Shown here one piece after another: positions 32,421 to 40,001 of a stretch of 60,108 nucleotides of DNA. The stretch lies in the NCBI RefSeq assembly GCF_010548145.1, contig NZ_JAAGLN010000012.1, positions 1 through 60,108 on the forward strand, written 5' to 3'. Every line of letters starts with the position of its first letter. Position 1 is the first letter of the stretch. This stretch comes from Streptomyces sp. SID10853 (GTDB lineage: Bacteria > Actinomycetota > Actinomycetes > Streptomycetales > Streptomycetaceae). The translations under genes and the position numbers were made by a program. Below the pieces are notes generated by a model, which did no database searches, was not told the origin of the DNA, and saw nothing but the letters and a program-made list of their open reading frames with translations.

Positions 32421-33011
32421 TCAGGCAGTCAGCGGGGCGGCCGGCTGCAGATCCTGGCGCACCACAATCGCGTTGAGCCGGATCGCGAACGGGGCGATGT
32501 CCGAGATCCCCAGGGCGCCGACCCGGGTCTTGTCCAGGCCGATGGTCGCATCCACGCAGAAGGCGATGGCGTACATCCCCGTCCCGGTCTCCTCGTCCTG
32601 GAGGGCGAAGAACAGGTCACGGTAGAAGCTGGTGCGTTCCGCGCCTTCCTCGTAGTACGAGAGGCCCGGCTCGCCCTCCTGCGCGGCGAGACCGGTGAAG
32701 GCGTGCACCAGTTCCTTGTCGATCGTGTCCCAGAAGGAGGCCCCGGCGAGCCCCTCCGGGAGAGCCTGCCGCACAGCCTCCTTCAGGGAGACCACGACGA
32801 CCCCCATCGGGGCGTGTTCCTGAAGTCCCCAGCCGCGGACCATCTTGACGACCGCACCGTCCGGTATCGCGGCCGCGGCCGCCCGGATGTTGTCGAAGTC
32901 GAAGTTGACGGTCGCCGGGGCGATCGCCTCCTGGAATACCCGGTCGACGGCCCGGGCCTGATCGAGGTGGTCCGAGCCCACATCGATGACGGTTCTGAAA
33001 TTGCCGGCCAT
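32421..33011 (-). CDS. Cyt-type delta-endotoxin-like protein
   Basis: This 196-aa protein has no signal peptide and no low-complexity region. Its middle and C-terminus follow the pattern of Cyt1/Cyt2 cytolysins: NFDFDNI (residues 36-42), an SFYRDLFFALQDEETG stretch (128-143), then VDATIGLDKTRVGALGI and a final beta-helix end AIRLNAIVVRQDLQP (176-190). In Cyt toxins the equivalent segment reads YYYNILFAIQNEDTG, and the family inserts into lipid membranes. The family name is inferred from motif resemblance without a search. The role in this organism (insecticidal, antagonistic or other) is unknown. GGAGGAG precedes the ATG. It is divergent from the lyase gene. Confidence 0.75.
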   Translation of the reverse strand: MAGNFRTVIDVGSDHLDQARAVDRVFQEAIAPATVNFDFDNIRAAAAAIPDGAVVKMVRGWGLQEHAPMGVVVVSLKEAVRQALPEGLAGASFWDTIDKELVHAFTGLAAQEGEPGLSYYEEGAERTSFYRDLFFALQDEETGTGMYAIAFCVDATIGLDKTRVGALGISDIAPFAIRLNAIVVRQDLQPAAPLTA

Positions 33012-33349
33012 AACTCCTCCTGTGTGTCGTGGTGATCCAGCGGAGGCAGTATGCCGAGCCGGCTTCCCACCGTGCGACGGCGTCCCGGTCTACGGACGGC
33101 GGTCCGATGCCCGGCCGGCCGTACCGCCGGGCCGACACGCCCAGACTCTCCGGGCCGAAAACCTTTCCACGTCATCCGAACAGCTCTCACGTCGAAACGA
33201 TTCTGCCCAGATCCGCAAAGGGCCGCCAATACCTCTTTCCGCCGGGTGACCGGGATCCGAAGCCGCCGAGCAGAACTTCAAATATCTGTAAATTCCGGGT
33301 CAAGCGAAGGGCGATCCCGCTCTTCGGGCATCGGAACCCTGGAGGTTCA
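33012..33349. other. 338-bp divergent intergenic region
   Basis: No gene is seen. It separates the Cyt-like gene from the lyase gene and must hold both promoters. It becomes AT-richer at 33150-33300, with AAATATCTGTAAATTCC near 33280 as a possible -10 area for the lyase. No clear palindrome was found. Confidence 0.4.
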
Positions 33350-34213
33350 ATGCGTTATGGACCAGCGCTGCGCGAGCAAATCGCCGCGCCCGGCACCACA
33401 CCACTCATCGGTATCTACGACATGTATTCGGCCTCCGTCGCCGCCCAGCACTACGACGGATTCTTCGTCTCCGGATTCGGTTTCGCCGCTTCTCACTACG
33501 GACTCCCCGACATCGGCTACATCGCCTGGCCGGACATGGTCGCTTTCGTGGAGCGGCTGCGCCTCGCCTTCCCCGGCCGGCACCTCCTCGTCGACATCGA
33601 CGACGGGTATGTCGACCCGGAGGTCGCGTGCCACGTCGTACAGCGCCTCGACCGGGCCGGCGCGTCCGGCGTGATCCTGGAGGACCAGAAACGCCCCCGC
33701 CGCTGCGGGCACGCCGACGGCAAGCAGGTCCTGCCGTTCGACGAGTACCTGGACAAGCTCAACATGGTGCTGGAGTGCCGGGGCGAGATGGTCGTGGTGG
33801 CCCGCACCGACGCGGTCGAGGAGGACGACATCCTCTACCGCGCCGCCGCGCTGGCCAAGACCGAGGCGGATGTGGTGCTGGTCGACGGCGTACGCAGTGT
33901 GGAGTGGATCCGCCGCATCCGGGATGTCATCGGGGACAAACCGCTGCTCTTCAACCAGATCGCCGGCGGCAAGTCACCGCGGCTCTCGCTCCCGGAGCTG
34001 GACGCGCTGGATGTGGACGTCGCGATCTACTCCACCCCTTGCCTCTTCGCGGCGCACGAGGCCATCGACGCCGCCATGCGCGGTCTGCGGGCAACGGAGG
34101 GGCGGCTGCCCGAGGTGGGCGGCCCGCGCAGCATCGGCGTACCGGAGTCGACACAGCTCCTCGAGCGCAACATCAGCCGCCACCACGACGCACCGTCACC
34201 CCTGCCGGTCTGA
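33350..34213 (+). CDS. Isocitrate lyase/PEP mutase superfamily protein
   Basis: This 287-aa enzyme has the (beta/alpha)8 pattern of the superfamily: DGFFVSGFGFAASHYG, the metal-site motif VDIDDGYVDPEVA (in place of the usual DxDxGYG) and the loop VILEDQKRPRRCGH. The cysteine in RRCGH matches the KRCGH catalytic cysteine of isocitrate and 2-methylisocitrate lyases; PEP mutases have an asparagine-containing loop instead. A carbon-carbon lyase is therefore more likely than a C-P mutase. The RBS GGAGG lies at 33341. A small secreted protein gene follows after 26 bp. Confidence 0.82.
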   Translation: MRYGPALREQIAAPGTTPLIGIYDMYSASVAAQHYDGFFVSGFGFAASHYGLPDIGYIAWPDMVAFVERLRLAFPGRHLLVDIDDGYVDPEVACHVVQRLDRAGASGVILEDQKRPRRCGHADGKQVLPFDEYLDKLNMVLECRGEMVVVARTDAVEEDDILYRAAALAKTEADVVLVDGVRSVEWIRRIRDVIGDKPLLFNQIAGGKSPRLSLPELDALDVDVAIYSTPCLFAAHEAIDAAMRGLRATEGRLPEVGGPRSIGVPESTQLLERNISRHHDAPSPLPV

Positions 34214-34239
34214 CGAGTGGCCGAGAGGAGCGTCACGCC

Positions 34240-34539
34240 ATGAATCACCCTCTCGAACCACCTGCCCTTCCCGCCTGCACCGGGTCACCTCGTGCGACGC
34301 GCGTCCGGGGCGTCCTCACGGTGGCCGCCGGGCTGGCCATCAGTGCCGTCTGCGGCCAGGGGGCCTCGGCTGCCGCGGCGCAGGGGCCACTGCTCGTGTC
34401 CTCCGTGGCCCTGCCCACCCGCATCGTGGCGCTCGAAGTGGACAACTCGCAGGCCGACTCCTGGCTGGAGGTCGACCGTACGGCCAACGCCCAGACCGGC
34501 GCAGGCGACGCGGGCAGCGACCACGAAGGGGGTGACTGA
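34240..34539 (+). CDS. Small exported protein of unknown function
   Basis: The 99-aa product has a basic stretch (SPRATRVRG), a hydrophobic segment (VLTVAAGLAISAVCGQGASA, about residues 25-44) and a mature part of about 55 residues containing PTRIVALEVDNSQADSWLEVDR and an acidic C-terminus. It looks like a secreted or membrane-anchored small protein. GAGAGGAG lies about 11 nt before the ATG. It is 26 bp downstream of the lyase gene and probably co-transcribed. I do not recognise a family. Confidence 0.6.
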   Translation: MNHPLEPPALPACTGSPRATRVRGVLTVAAGLAISAVCGQGASAAAAQGPLLVSSVALPTRIVALEVDNSQADSWLEVDRTANAQTGAGDAGSDHEGGD

Positions 34540-34580
34540 GGGAACACCCGTGGCCGGGACACCTCGTCCTCGCCTTCGCC

Positions 34581-34625
34581 CCGCCCCGCCCGCCCAGGAG
34601 TCCGTCTCCCGGGCGGGCGGGGCGG
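34581..34625. terminator. Large bidirectional terminator hairpin
   Basis: A 20-position stem with one A-C mismatch and a TCCGT loop lies between the convergent small exported protein gene and the first LLM oxidoreductase gene. Confidence 0.8.
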
Positions 34626-34631
34626 CGGTGT

Positions 34632-35555
34632 TCACCGGGCCAGCTCGCCCAGGAGCGCCCAGGTGCGGCGCCGGTCCGCGTCCCCCGCGATCTCCGTGCC
34701 CGAGAACACCACCTCCGTCGCCCCGGCGTCGCGGTAGCGCCGCACCTCGGCGGCGACCGTTTCCTCGTCGCCGATCACGGCCACATCGGCGGCCCGCCTG
34801 CCGCCGGACAGCTCGATGACACGCGCGTAGGAGGGGATCTGCTCGTAGAACGCGAGCTGTTCGGCTGCCTTCTGCCGTACGGCGTCCGCGTCGCCGGTCA
34901 CCACGCCGGGCACGAGCGCCACGATCCGTGGCGCCGGCCGGCCGGCGGCCTCCGCCGCCGCCGTGACGGCCGGGACGATGTGTTCCGCCAGAGCCCTGGG
35001 CCCGGCCAGAAAGGGCAGGATCCCGTCCGCCAGCTCACCGCTGGCCCGCAGCGCCTGCGGCCCCATGGCGGCCACGAGCAGCGGCACCCCGCCCTCGGCG
35101 CCCGCTACGCGTGCGGAGACCGGTGTGGTCGCCGTGAGGAGATCGCCGTGGAAGTCCGCGGTGCCGGTCTCGGTCAACTGCCGCAGGGCCACCAGGAACT
35201 CACGCAGCCGGGCGATGGGCCGGGTGAAGGGGATCCCGAAGCCTCCCTCGGTGAGGAGCTTGGTACCGATCGCGAGGCCGAGGTGGTAGCGGCCGTGCGT
35301 GGCCGCCTGGGCGGTCTGGGCCTGGCTGGAGACAAGGAGCGGGTGCCGTCCGAAGACGGGGATGGCGGACGTACCCACGTTCAGGCCGGGTACCTCACGC
35401 CCGACGATCGCCGCGAGTTGGGGCGAGTCGGCGCCGAAGGTCTGTCCGAACCAGGCCGACCGCAGCCCGGCGGCGGCGGCTTCTCCTGCGAGCTGGACAG
35501 TGGCGTCGATCTGGTTGCCGGCGTCGGCCGCGTTGAGTGCTACTCCCACAGTCAT
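34632..35555 (-). CDS. LLM class F420-dependent oxidoreductase
   Basis: This 307-aa protein has the luciferase-like TIM-barrel pattern: GVALNAAD, LRSAWFGQTFGADSPQLAAIVG, LNVGTSAIPVFGRHPLLVSSQA, GRYHLGLAIGTKLL and VPLLVAAMGPQALR. It fits the actinobacterial F420-dependent branch (TIGR03564-like). It would transfer hydride from F420H2 or use F420 as acceptor on an unknown substrate. It is divergent from a second LLM gene. Confidence 0.83.
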   Translation of the reverse strand: MTVGVALNAADAGNQIDATVQLAGEAAAAGLRSAWFGQTFGADSPQLAAIVGREVPGLNVGTSAIPVFGRHPLLVSSQAQTAQAATHGRYHLGLAIGTKLLTEGGFGIPFTRPIARLREFLVALRQLTETGTADFHGDLLTATTPVSARVAGAEGGVPLLVAAMGPQALRASGELADGILPFLAGPRALAEHIVPAVTAAAEAAGRPAPRIVALVPGVVTGDADAVRQKAAEQLAFYEQIPSYARVIELSGGRRAADVAVIGDEETVAAEVRRYRDAGATEVVFSGTEIAGDADRRRTWALLGELAR

Positions 35556-35852
35556 GTCGCTCCCAACGGTCGGCAGGCTGCCCCGCATTCCGGTCCTGGT
35601 GTGACAACTTCCTGTCGGCTGTGTGTACGGGACCGGACCGCCGGGAACGGGCTGCCGGAGGGTGAGCCCGCCGGAACAGCGGTCCCGGACGGCGGCCGAG
35701 CGGCGGCGGCGCCCCGGCACCGGCGCGCCGCACCGCTGCTGTCCTCCACCGGTGCCGACAATGCGCGGCGGGCCGCGCCGTCGTAGCCCCGGCCCCGCGC
35801 ACCCCGGACCGGCGGGCCGGAGCCCGGCGGGAATCAGCGACGAAGGAGCTGT

Positions 35853-36677
35853 ATGAAGTTCGGGATCTCCACCTTTATCACCGACCGGAGCATCCGGCCG
35901 GCTTCCCTCGGACGGGCGATCGAGGAGCGCGGTTTCGACTCGCTGTTCATCGCCGAGCACAGCCACATCCCGGTCGACCGCCGCTCGCCGTACCCCGGCG
36001 GCGGCGATCTTCCCGACATCTACTACCGCACGCTCGACCCGTTCGTGGCACTGAGCGCTGTCGCCACTGTCACCGAACGGCTCCTGGTGGGCACCGGCAT
36101 CGCCCTGGTCGCGCAGCGCGACCCGATCCACACCGCAAAGGGGATCGCCTCGCTCGACCTGATCTCCGGGGGCCGGGCGGTCTTCGGTGTCGGCGTCGGC
36201 TGGAACCGTGAGGAGATGGCCAACCACGGCACCGACGCCGCCACCCGGGGCCGGCTCGTCGACGAGCGGCTGCGCGCGATCATCGCGTTGTGGACCGAGG
36301 AGAAGGCCGAGTTCCACGGCGAGTTCGTCGACTTCGACCCGGTGTACTCCTGGCCCAAGCCCGTACAGCGGCCGCACCCGCCGATTTACGTCGGCGGCGG
36401 CAGGGGCGCTTTCCCCCGGGTCGCCAACCTCGGTGACGCCTGGCTGGCCAACAGCGTGCCGCCCGAGACGCTGCGGCCGCAGATCGCGGAGGTACGCGCC
36501 GCGGCGGGCCGCGAAGTGCCCGTGACCGTCTACGCGGTGCCCGACGCTCCCGAGGGGATCGAGGAGTACGCGGAACTCGGCGTGGAGCGGGTGCTGTTCT
36601 ATCTGCCGTCCGATCCGGAGCCCGCCGCCCTGGCACGGCTCGACCGGCTCGCCGAGGTCGCGGCGCGTTTCCGCTGA
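35853..36677 (+). CDS. LLM class F420-dependent oxidoreductase
   Basis: This 274-aa TIM-barrel enzyme begins MKFGISTFITDRSIRPASLG and has AEHSHIPVDRRSPYPGGG, the loop typical of TIGR03619-type F420 oxidoreductases, then GVGVGWNREEMANHG and YVGGGRGAFPRVANLGDAWL. Its stop overlaps the start of the PPOX-class gene (TGATG), so both are translated together. Substrate is unknown. Confidence 0.88.
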   Translation: MKFGISTFITDRSIRPASLGRAIEERGFDSLFIAEHSHIPVDRRSPYPGGGDLPDIYYRTLDPFVALSAVATVTERLLVGTGIALVAQRDPIHTAKGIASLDLISGGRAVFGVGVGWNREEMANHGTDAATRGRLVDERLRAIIALWTEEKAEFHGEFVDFDPVYSWPKPVQRPHPPIYVGGGRGAFPRVANLGDAWLANSVPPETLRPQIAEVRAAAGREVPVTVYAVPDAPEGIEEYAELGVERVLFYLPSDPEPAALARLDRLAEVAARFR

Positions 36678-37162
36678 TGCCCCGTATGACCGCGGCCGAG
36701 GCACACGAGCGGTTCGCGGCGTCCAGGGTGGCCCGGCTGGCGACCACCGACGCCGCGGGACGCCCGCATCTGGTGCCGGTGGTCTTCGCGGTGACGGGCG
36801 ACACGCTGGTCATGGCCGTCGACCACAAGCCCAAGCGGTCGGCCCGTCTCCAACGGCTGGCCAACATCCGGGCCAGCCCCGGGGTGTGCCTGCTCGCCGA
36901 CTGCTACCGGGAGGACTGGGAGCAGCTGTGGTGGGCCCGTGCGGACGGGCAGGCCCGGGTGCTGCCGCCTGCCGGGCGGTCGTCGGACGCGGCACGGCGT
37001 ACGGCTCTGCTCGTCGCGAAGTACCCACAGCAGTACGCGGACCGGCCACCGGCGGGCGAGGTCGTGGAGGTCCAGGTCACGCGCTGGACGGGGTGGCGGG
37101 CGTTCTCCGGGGAACAGGGCGGGGAGCGAGCCGGGGAACCGGCCGGGCGGGAGAGCCGCTGA
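36677..37162 (+). CDS. PPOX-class F420-dependent oxidoreductase (TIGR03668-like)
   Basis: This is a 161-aa split-barrel flavin/F420-binding protein. RVARLATTDAAGRPHLVPVVFAV at residues 18-40 is the family opening, followed by DHKPKRSARLQRLANI, DCYREDWEQLWWARADGQARVL and WTGWRAFS. It overlaps the LLM gene stop by one base. Co-expression of an LLM and a split-barrel enzyme suggests two steps on related metabolites, or one enzyme supplying reduced cofactor; this is inference. Confidence 0.88.
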   Translation: MPRMTAAEAHERFAASRVARLATTDAAGRPHLVPVVFAVTGDTLVMAVDHKPKRSARLQRLANIRASPGVCLLADCYREDWEQLWWARADGQARVLPPAGRSSDAARRTALLVAKYPQQYADRPPAGEVVEVQVTRWTGWRAFSGEQGGERAGEPAGRESR

Positions 37163-37176
37163 CCCCGGTCCCGGCG

Positions 37177-37237
37177 CTGACCGGTCCCGGTACTGACCGG
37201 TCCCGGTACTGACCGGTCCCGGTACTGACCGGTCCCC
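37177..37237. repeat. 16-bp tandem repeat, nearly four copies
   Basis: The unit CTGACCGGTCCCGGTA is repeated three times perfectly plus a fourth partial copy between the convergent F420 gene and MFS gene. Each unit contains the palindrome ACCGGT, so single-stranded forms could fold. Confidence 0.85.
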
Positions 37238-37265
37238 GCCCGGTCAGCCCGCCCCCCCGGCCCGG

Positions 37266-38615
37266 TCAGCCCAGGGCGGCCGTCACATGCAGGTCCGTGT
37301 TCTTGGTCTCCGGTGCCATGAGGAAACTGACCAGGGCTCCGACGAGAGCGATGCCCGCCGCGATGTACATCGTGGCGCTCAGGCCGAGTGACGCCAGGGA
37401 CCACGGGGTCGCGAAGGTTCCGATGGCGGAGCCGATCCGGCTGATCCCCGTACACAGCCCGACCGCGGTGGCGCGGACCTCGGTGGGGAACAGTTCGTTC
37501 GGATAGATCCATTCGAGGATCGAAGGGCCGCCGTTGAACACCGCGTACACCGCGAACGCGACGGCGACCATCCACAGGCCCGAGTCGGGTGCGACCGCGA
37601 GGTAGAGCAGACCGAGTGCGGAGACCGCGAATCCGCCGATGAGGACGGGGCGCCGGCCCAGCCGGTCGACGAGGAGCAGGGCGACGACATTGCCGATCAG
37701 GAAGAACAGGTTGATCAGGCCGTAGCCCAGATTGGCCTCGTCGGCGCCGCCGTTCAGGTTGAACAGGGCGAGGACCTGGGGCCCGAAGGCGTAGATGGCG
37801 AACAGGGTGACGATGGTGCAGGTCCAGAAGACCGAGATGAAGATGACGCGCTTGAGATAGCCGCCGGTCAGCAGAGCGCGCATCGGGACCGCGCCCTCCT
37901 CCTCGGGCAGGTCAGCGAGGGTGGCGTCCTCGGCGACCGTCTGCCGCAGGACGTCGACGGCCTCCTGGGTACGGCCCTTGCTGTGCAGCCAGCGGGGGGA
38001 CTCCGGGATGCGGGCACGGGCGCAGACAATGACGGCCGCGGGGATCGCCGACGACGCGAGCATCCACTTCCAGCCGTCGGGCGAGCGCAGCAGGACGTAC
38101 CCGACGAAGGCGGCGACTGTCGCTCCCACGAACCACATGGCGTTCAGCCCGCCGAGGAGTTTCGCGCGCCACGCCTTGGGGGCGAACTCGGTCACCAGGG
38201 ATGTGGCGATCGGATAGTCCGCGCCGACGGCGATGCCGATGAGCAGCCGGAGCACGAAGAGCTCGACCTCGTTCGTGACGAAGAACTGCAGTACGGAGCA
38301 GACGATGATGGCGATCAGATCGATCATGAACATCAACTTGCGCCCGATGCGGTCGGTCACCGCTCCGAACACCGCTCCGCCGACGAAGACGCCGATCAGC
38401 GCGGACGCTCCGATCAGTCCTGACCAGAGGATGCTCATCTTCCACTGGTCCTGTATCTGCACCATGGCGATGCCGATGATGCCGAGGATGTAGCCGTCGA
38501 GGAACGGCCCTCCGGAGGAGACCAGCGTGAGTTTGATGTGGAATTTGTTGAGGTGAGCGGTGTCGAGCGAGGAGCCGGTCCGGTGGCCGGCTGCGGCGGG
38601 GGTATCGACGTCCAT
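37266..38615 (-). CDS. MFS transporter, sugar-porter-like
   Basis: This 449-aa 12-helix major facilitator has the loop motifs TDRIGRKLMF and VDRLGRRPVL (A-like motifs after helices 2 and 8), ESPRWL in the central loop and the FPTEVRATAVG motif late. It resembles the metabolite:H+ symporter/sugar-porter branch. It is the last gene of the LysR-divergent unit, 171 bp after the RidA gene, and is probably the uptake system for the unit's substrate. The substrate is unknown. Confidence 0.87.
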   Translation of the reverse strand: MDVDTPAAAGHRTGSSLDTAHLNKFHIKLTLVSSGGPFLDGYILGIIGIAMVQIQDQWKMSILWSGLIGASALIGVFVGGAVFGAVTDRIGRKLMFMIDLIAIIVCSVLQFFVTNEVELFVLRLLIGIAVGADYPIATSLVTEFAPKAWRAKLLGGLNAMWFVGATVAAFVGYVLLRSPDGWKWMLASSAIPAAVIVCARARIPESPRWLHSKGRTQEAVDVLRQTVAEDATLADLPEEEGAVPMRALLTGGYLKRVIFISVFWTCTIVTLFAIYAFGPQVLALFNLNGGADEANLGYGLINLFFLIGNVVALLLVDRLGRRPVLIGGFAVSALGLLYLAVAPDSGLWMVAVAFAVYAVFNGGPSILEWIYPNELFPTEVRATAVGLCTGISRIGSAIGTFATPWSLASLGLSATMYIAAGIALVGALVSFLMAPETKNTDLHVTAALG

Positions 38616-38786
38616 CGGGTCCGTCCCATCAAGGGTTCAGGAGCACGGGGGTATGACCGGACGCGCCCCGGTCGGCGGAACCGGGAGCGGGAGCGGCAGA
38701 GGGAGAGGCGTAGGGAGAGGCTGCGGCAGCGGGAAGCAGTGCGGCAGCGGGAAGGGGTGCGGGAGCGGATAGGCGCGCGGGAGCCG
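38616..38786 (-). other. Purine/pyrimidine-biased leader between RidA and MFS genes
   Basis: The plus strand reads as repeated GGGAGCGG / AGGGAGAGG words (38660-38785), so the transcript of this unit is pyrimidine-rich here. It could reduce structure before the MFS start or harbour a processing site. No promoter hexamers are clear. Confidence 0.5.
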
Positions 38787-39173
38787 TTACGGGCCGGGGA
38801 CGACCGCCGCCACCGCGTCGATCTCGACCCGTTTGGCACCACGGAAGGCGGCGACCTGCACCGTGGTGCGGGGCGGCAGCGGGACATCCGCCAGACGTGC
38901 GAGATAGGCCGTGTTGTACGCGTCGAATTCGGCGAGGTCGGCCAGGTACACGGTGATCTTGAGCAGCGTGGCCAGACTGCCACCGGCCGCGGTCAGTACG
39001 GTTTCGAGGTTGTCCAGCGCCAGCCGTACCTGGTCACCGATGCCGGTGGGGGTTTCGCCGTCGGCGGTGACGGGGACCTGGCCGCAGGCCCAGAGCGTGC
39101 CGTTGTGGACGGCCGCGGCGGCGTAGGGCCGGGGCCGGCCGTCGGGGTGGGTGAAGAGAGTCGGAGTCGGCAT
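38787..39173 (-). CDS. RidA family protein (reactive imine/enamine deaminase)
   Basis: This 128-aa YjgF/YER057c/UK114 protein has VHNGTLWACGQVPV, LDNLETVLTAAGGSLATLLKITVYLADLAEFDAYN and a C-terminal RTTVQVAAFRGAKRVEIDAVAVV-type segment. RidA proteins hydrolyse 2-iminoacids and related enamines; the catalytic Arg is likely the one in PPRTTVQV. Within a catabolic operon it points to an unstable imine or 2-aminoacrylate-like intermediate, or a pathway-specific deaminase such as aminomuconate deaminase. Confidence 0.9.
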   Translation of the reverse strand: MPTPTLFTHPDGRPRPYAAAAVHNGTLWACGQVPVTADGETPTGIGDQVRLALDNLETVLTAAGGSLATLLKITVYLADLAEFDAYNTAYLARLADVPLPPRTTVQVAAFRGAKRVEIDAVAAVVPGP

Positions 39174-39251
39174 GGTGGGACGTCCTCTGCGGTGCGGTGC
39201 GATGTATGCAGACCGGTTGGCGGGTGTGTGCGGTGTGTGCGGTGTCGGGGC

Positions 39252-40001
39252 TCAGGGGTGTTCGGGGACCAGGTAGCGGCGTGAGGCGCCGTAGACCGTG
39301 GCCCACGGTTCGGGTGCGACCCGCAGACCGTGTGTCAGGGCGGCGGCGAAGCGCTCGTGCTGCCGGGCCGGGGTGCGGGCCGGCGGCAGGCCGGCGAGCA
39401 GGTCCGGGGTGCGGGCGTCCCCGTTCCAGCGGCTGAGCAGGATGCCCTCACCGGGCGGTACGGCCATGCGCGGTTCGACCGTGTCCGCAGCTTGGCCGTC
39501 GTGCGGCTCGTCGAAGGCGCGGGGGTGGTCCGCCCGGTGGAGCGTGCTGTCGGCGGTGGCCAGCGCGCAGGCGCCGGGTGAGCCGTCCGCTCGTATCCGG
39601 GTGGCCAGCAGCGGTGTCCGGGTCCGGGCCACGGCGCTGACGAGGATCCACTCCACCGGCGATGTCCATGCTCCGGGCAGCAGGACCGGGCGCCGGCCCG
39701 CCGCCGCGAGATCCGCCGCCGGGGGCCCGAGCAGCAGGGGCCCGCGTCCGGCCGGGTCGTGGAGTACGACAAGGGTGTCGCCGGAACACGAGACCGGTTG
39801 CCTGCCCTGCGGGACACGGTCGAGTTCGTCGGCCAGCGCGCGGACCCCCGTACCGTCCAGGACCTCGCCGAGCACGACGAGGTCCGCGGCCGTCGCGGCC
39901 TCTCCGCTGGATGCTCCGGCCGCGACGACCGCGCGGAAGGCGGCCTCGCGGATCTCGCGTACCGCGACCCGGTGACCGGCGCCTTCGGGTCCGCCGTTCA
40001 C
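39252..40001 (-). CDS. Unknown 249-aa operon protein (possibly DUF3726-like)
   Basis: GTG 40001 overlaps the dipeptidase stop (GTGA), fixing the start. The soluble product has a short helical N-terminus (VAVREIREAAFRAVVAAGASSGEAATAADLVVLGEVLDGTG, residues 12-52) that recalls DUF3726 or the N-terminus of Ldh2-type dehydrogenases, but I am not sure. The rest has several beta-like segments and no recognised motif. Its strict coupling to the dipeptidase-like gene suggests a joint complex or adjacent steps. Confidence 0.7.
   Translation of the reverse strand: MNGGPEGAGHRVAVREIREAAFRAVVAAGASSGEAATAADLVVLGEVLDGTGVRALADELDRVPQGRQPVSCSGDTLVVLHDPAGRGPLLLGPPAADLAAAGRRPVLLPGAWTSPVEWILVSAVARTRTPLLATRIRADGSPGACALATADSTLHRADHPRAFDEPHDGQAADTVEPRMAVPPGEGILLSRWNGDARTPDLLAGLPPARTPARQHERFAAALTHGLRVAPEPWATVYGASRRYLVPEHP

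Noticed and set aside
33350..34213. Phosphonate biosynthesis (PEP mutase)
   Set aside because: The active-site loop has the lyase-type RRCGH cysteine motif and no PPD or other phosphonate genes are adjacent.
34240..34539. Lanthipeptide or other RiPP precursor
   Set aside because: The small protein has an ordinary signal-like helix, few Cys/Ser/Thr in its end, and no modification enzyme gene nearby.
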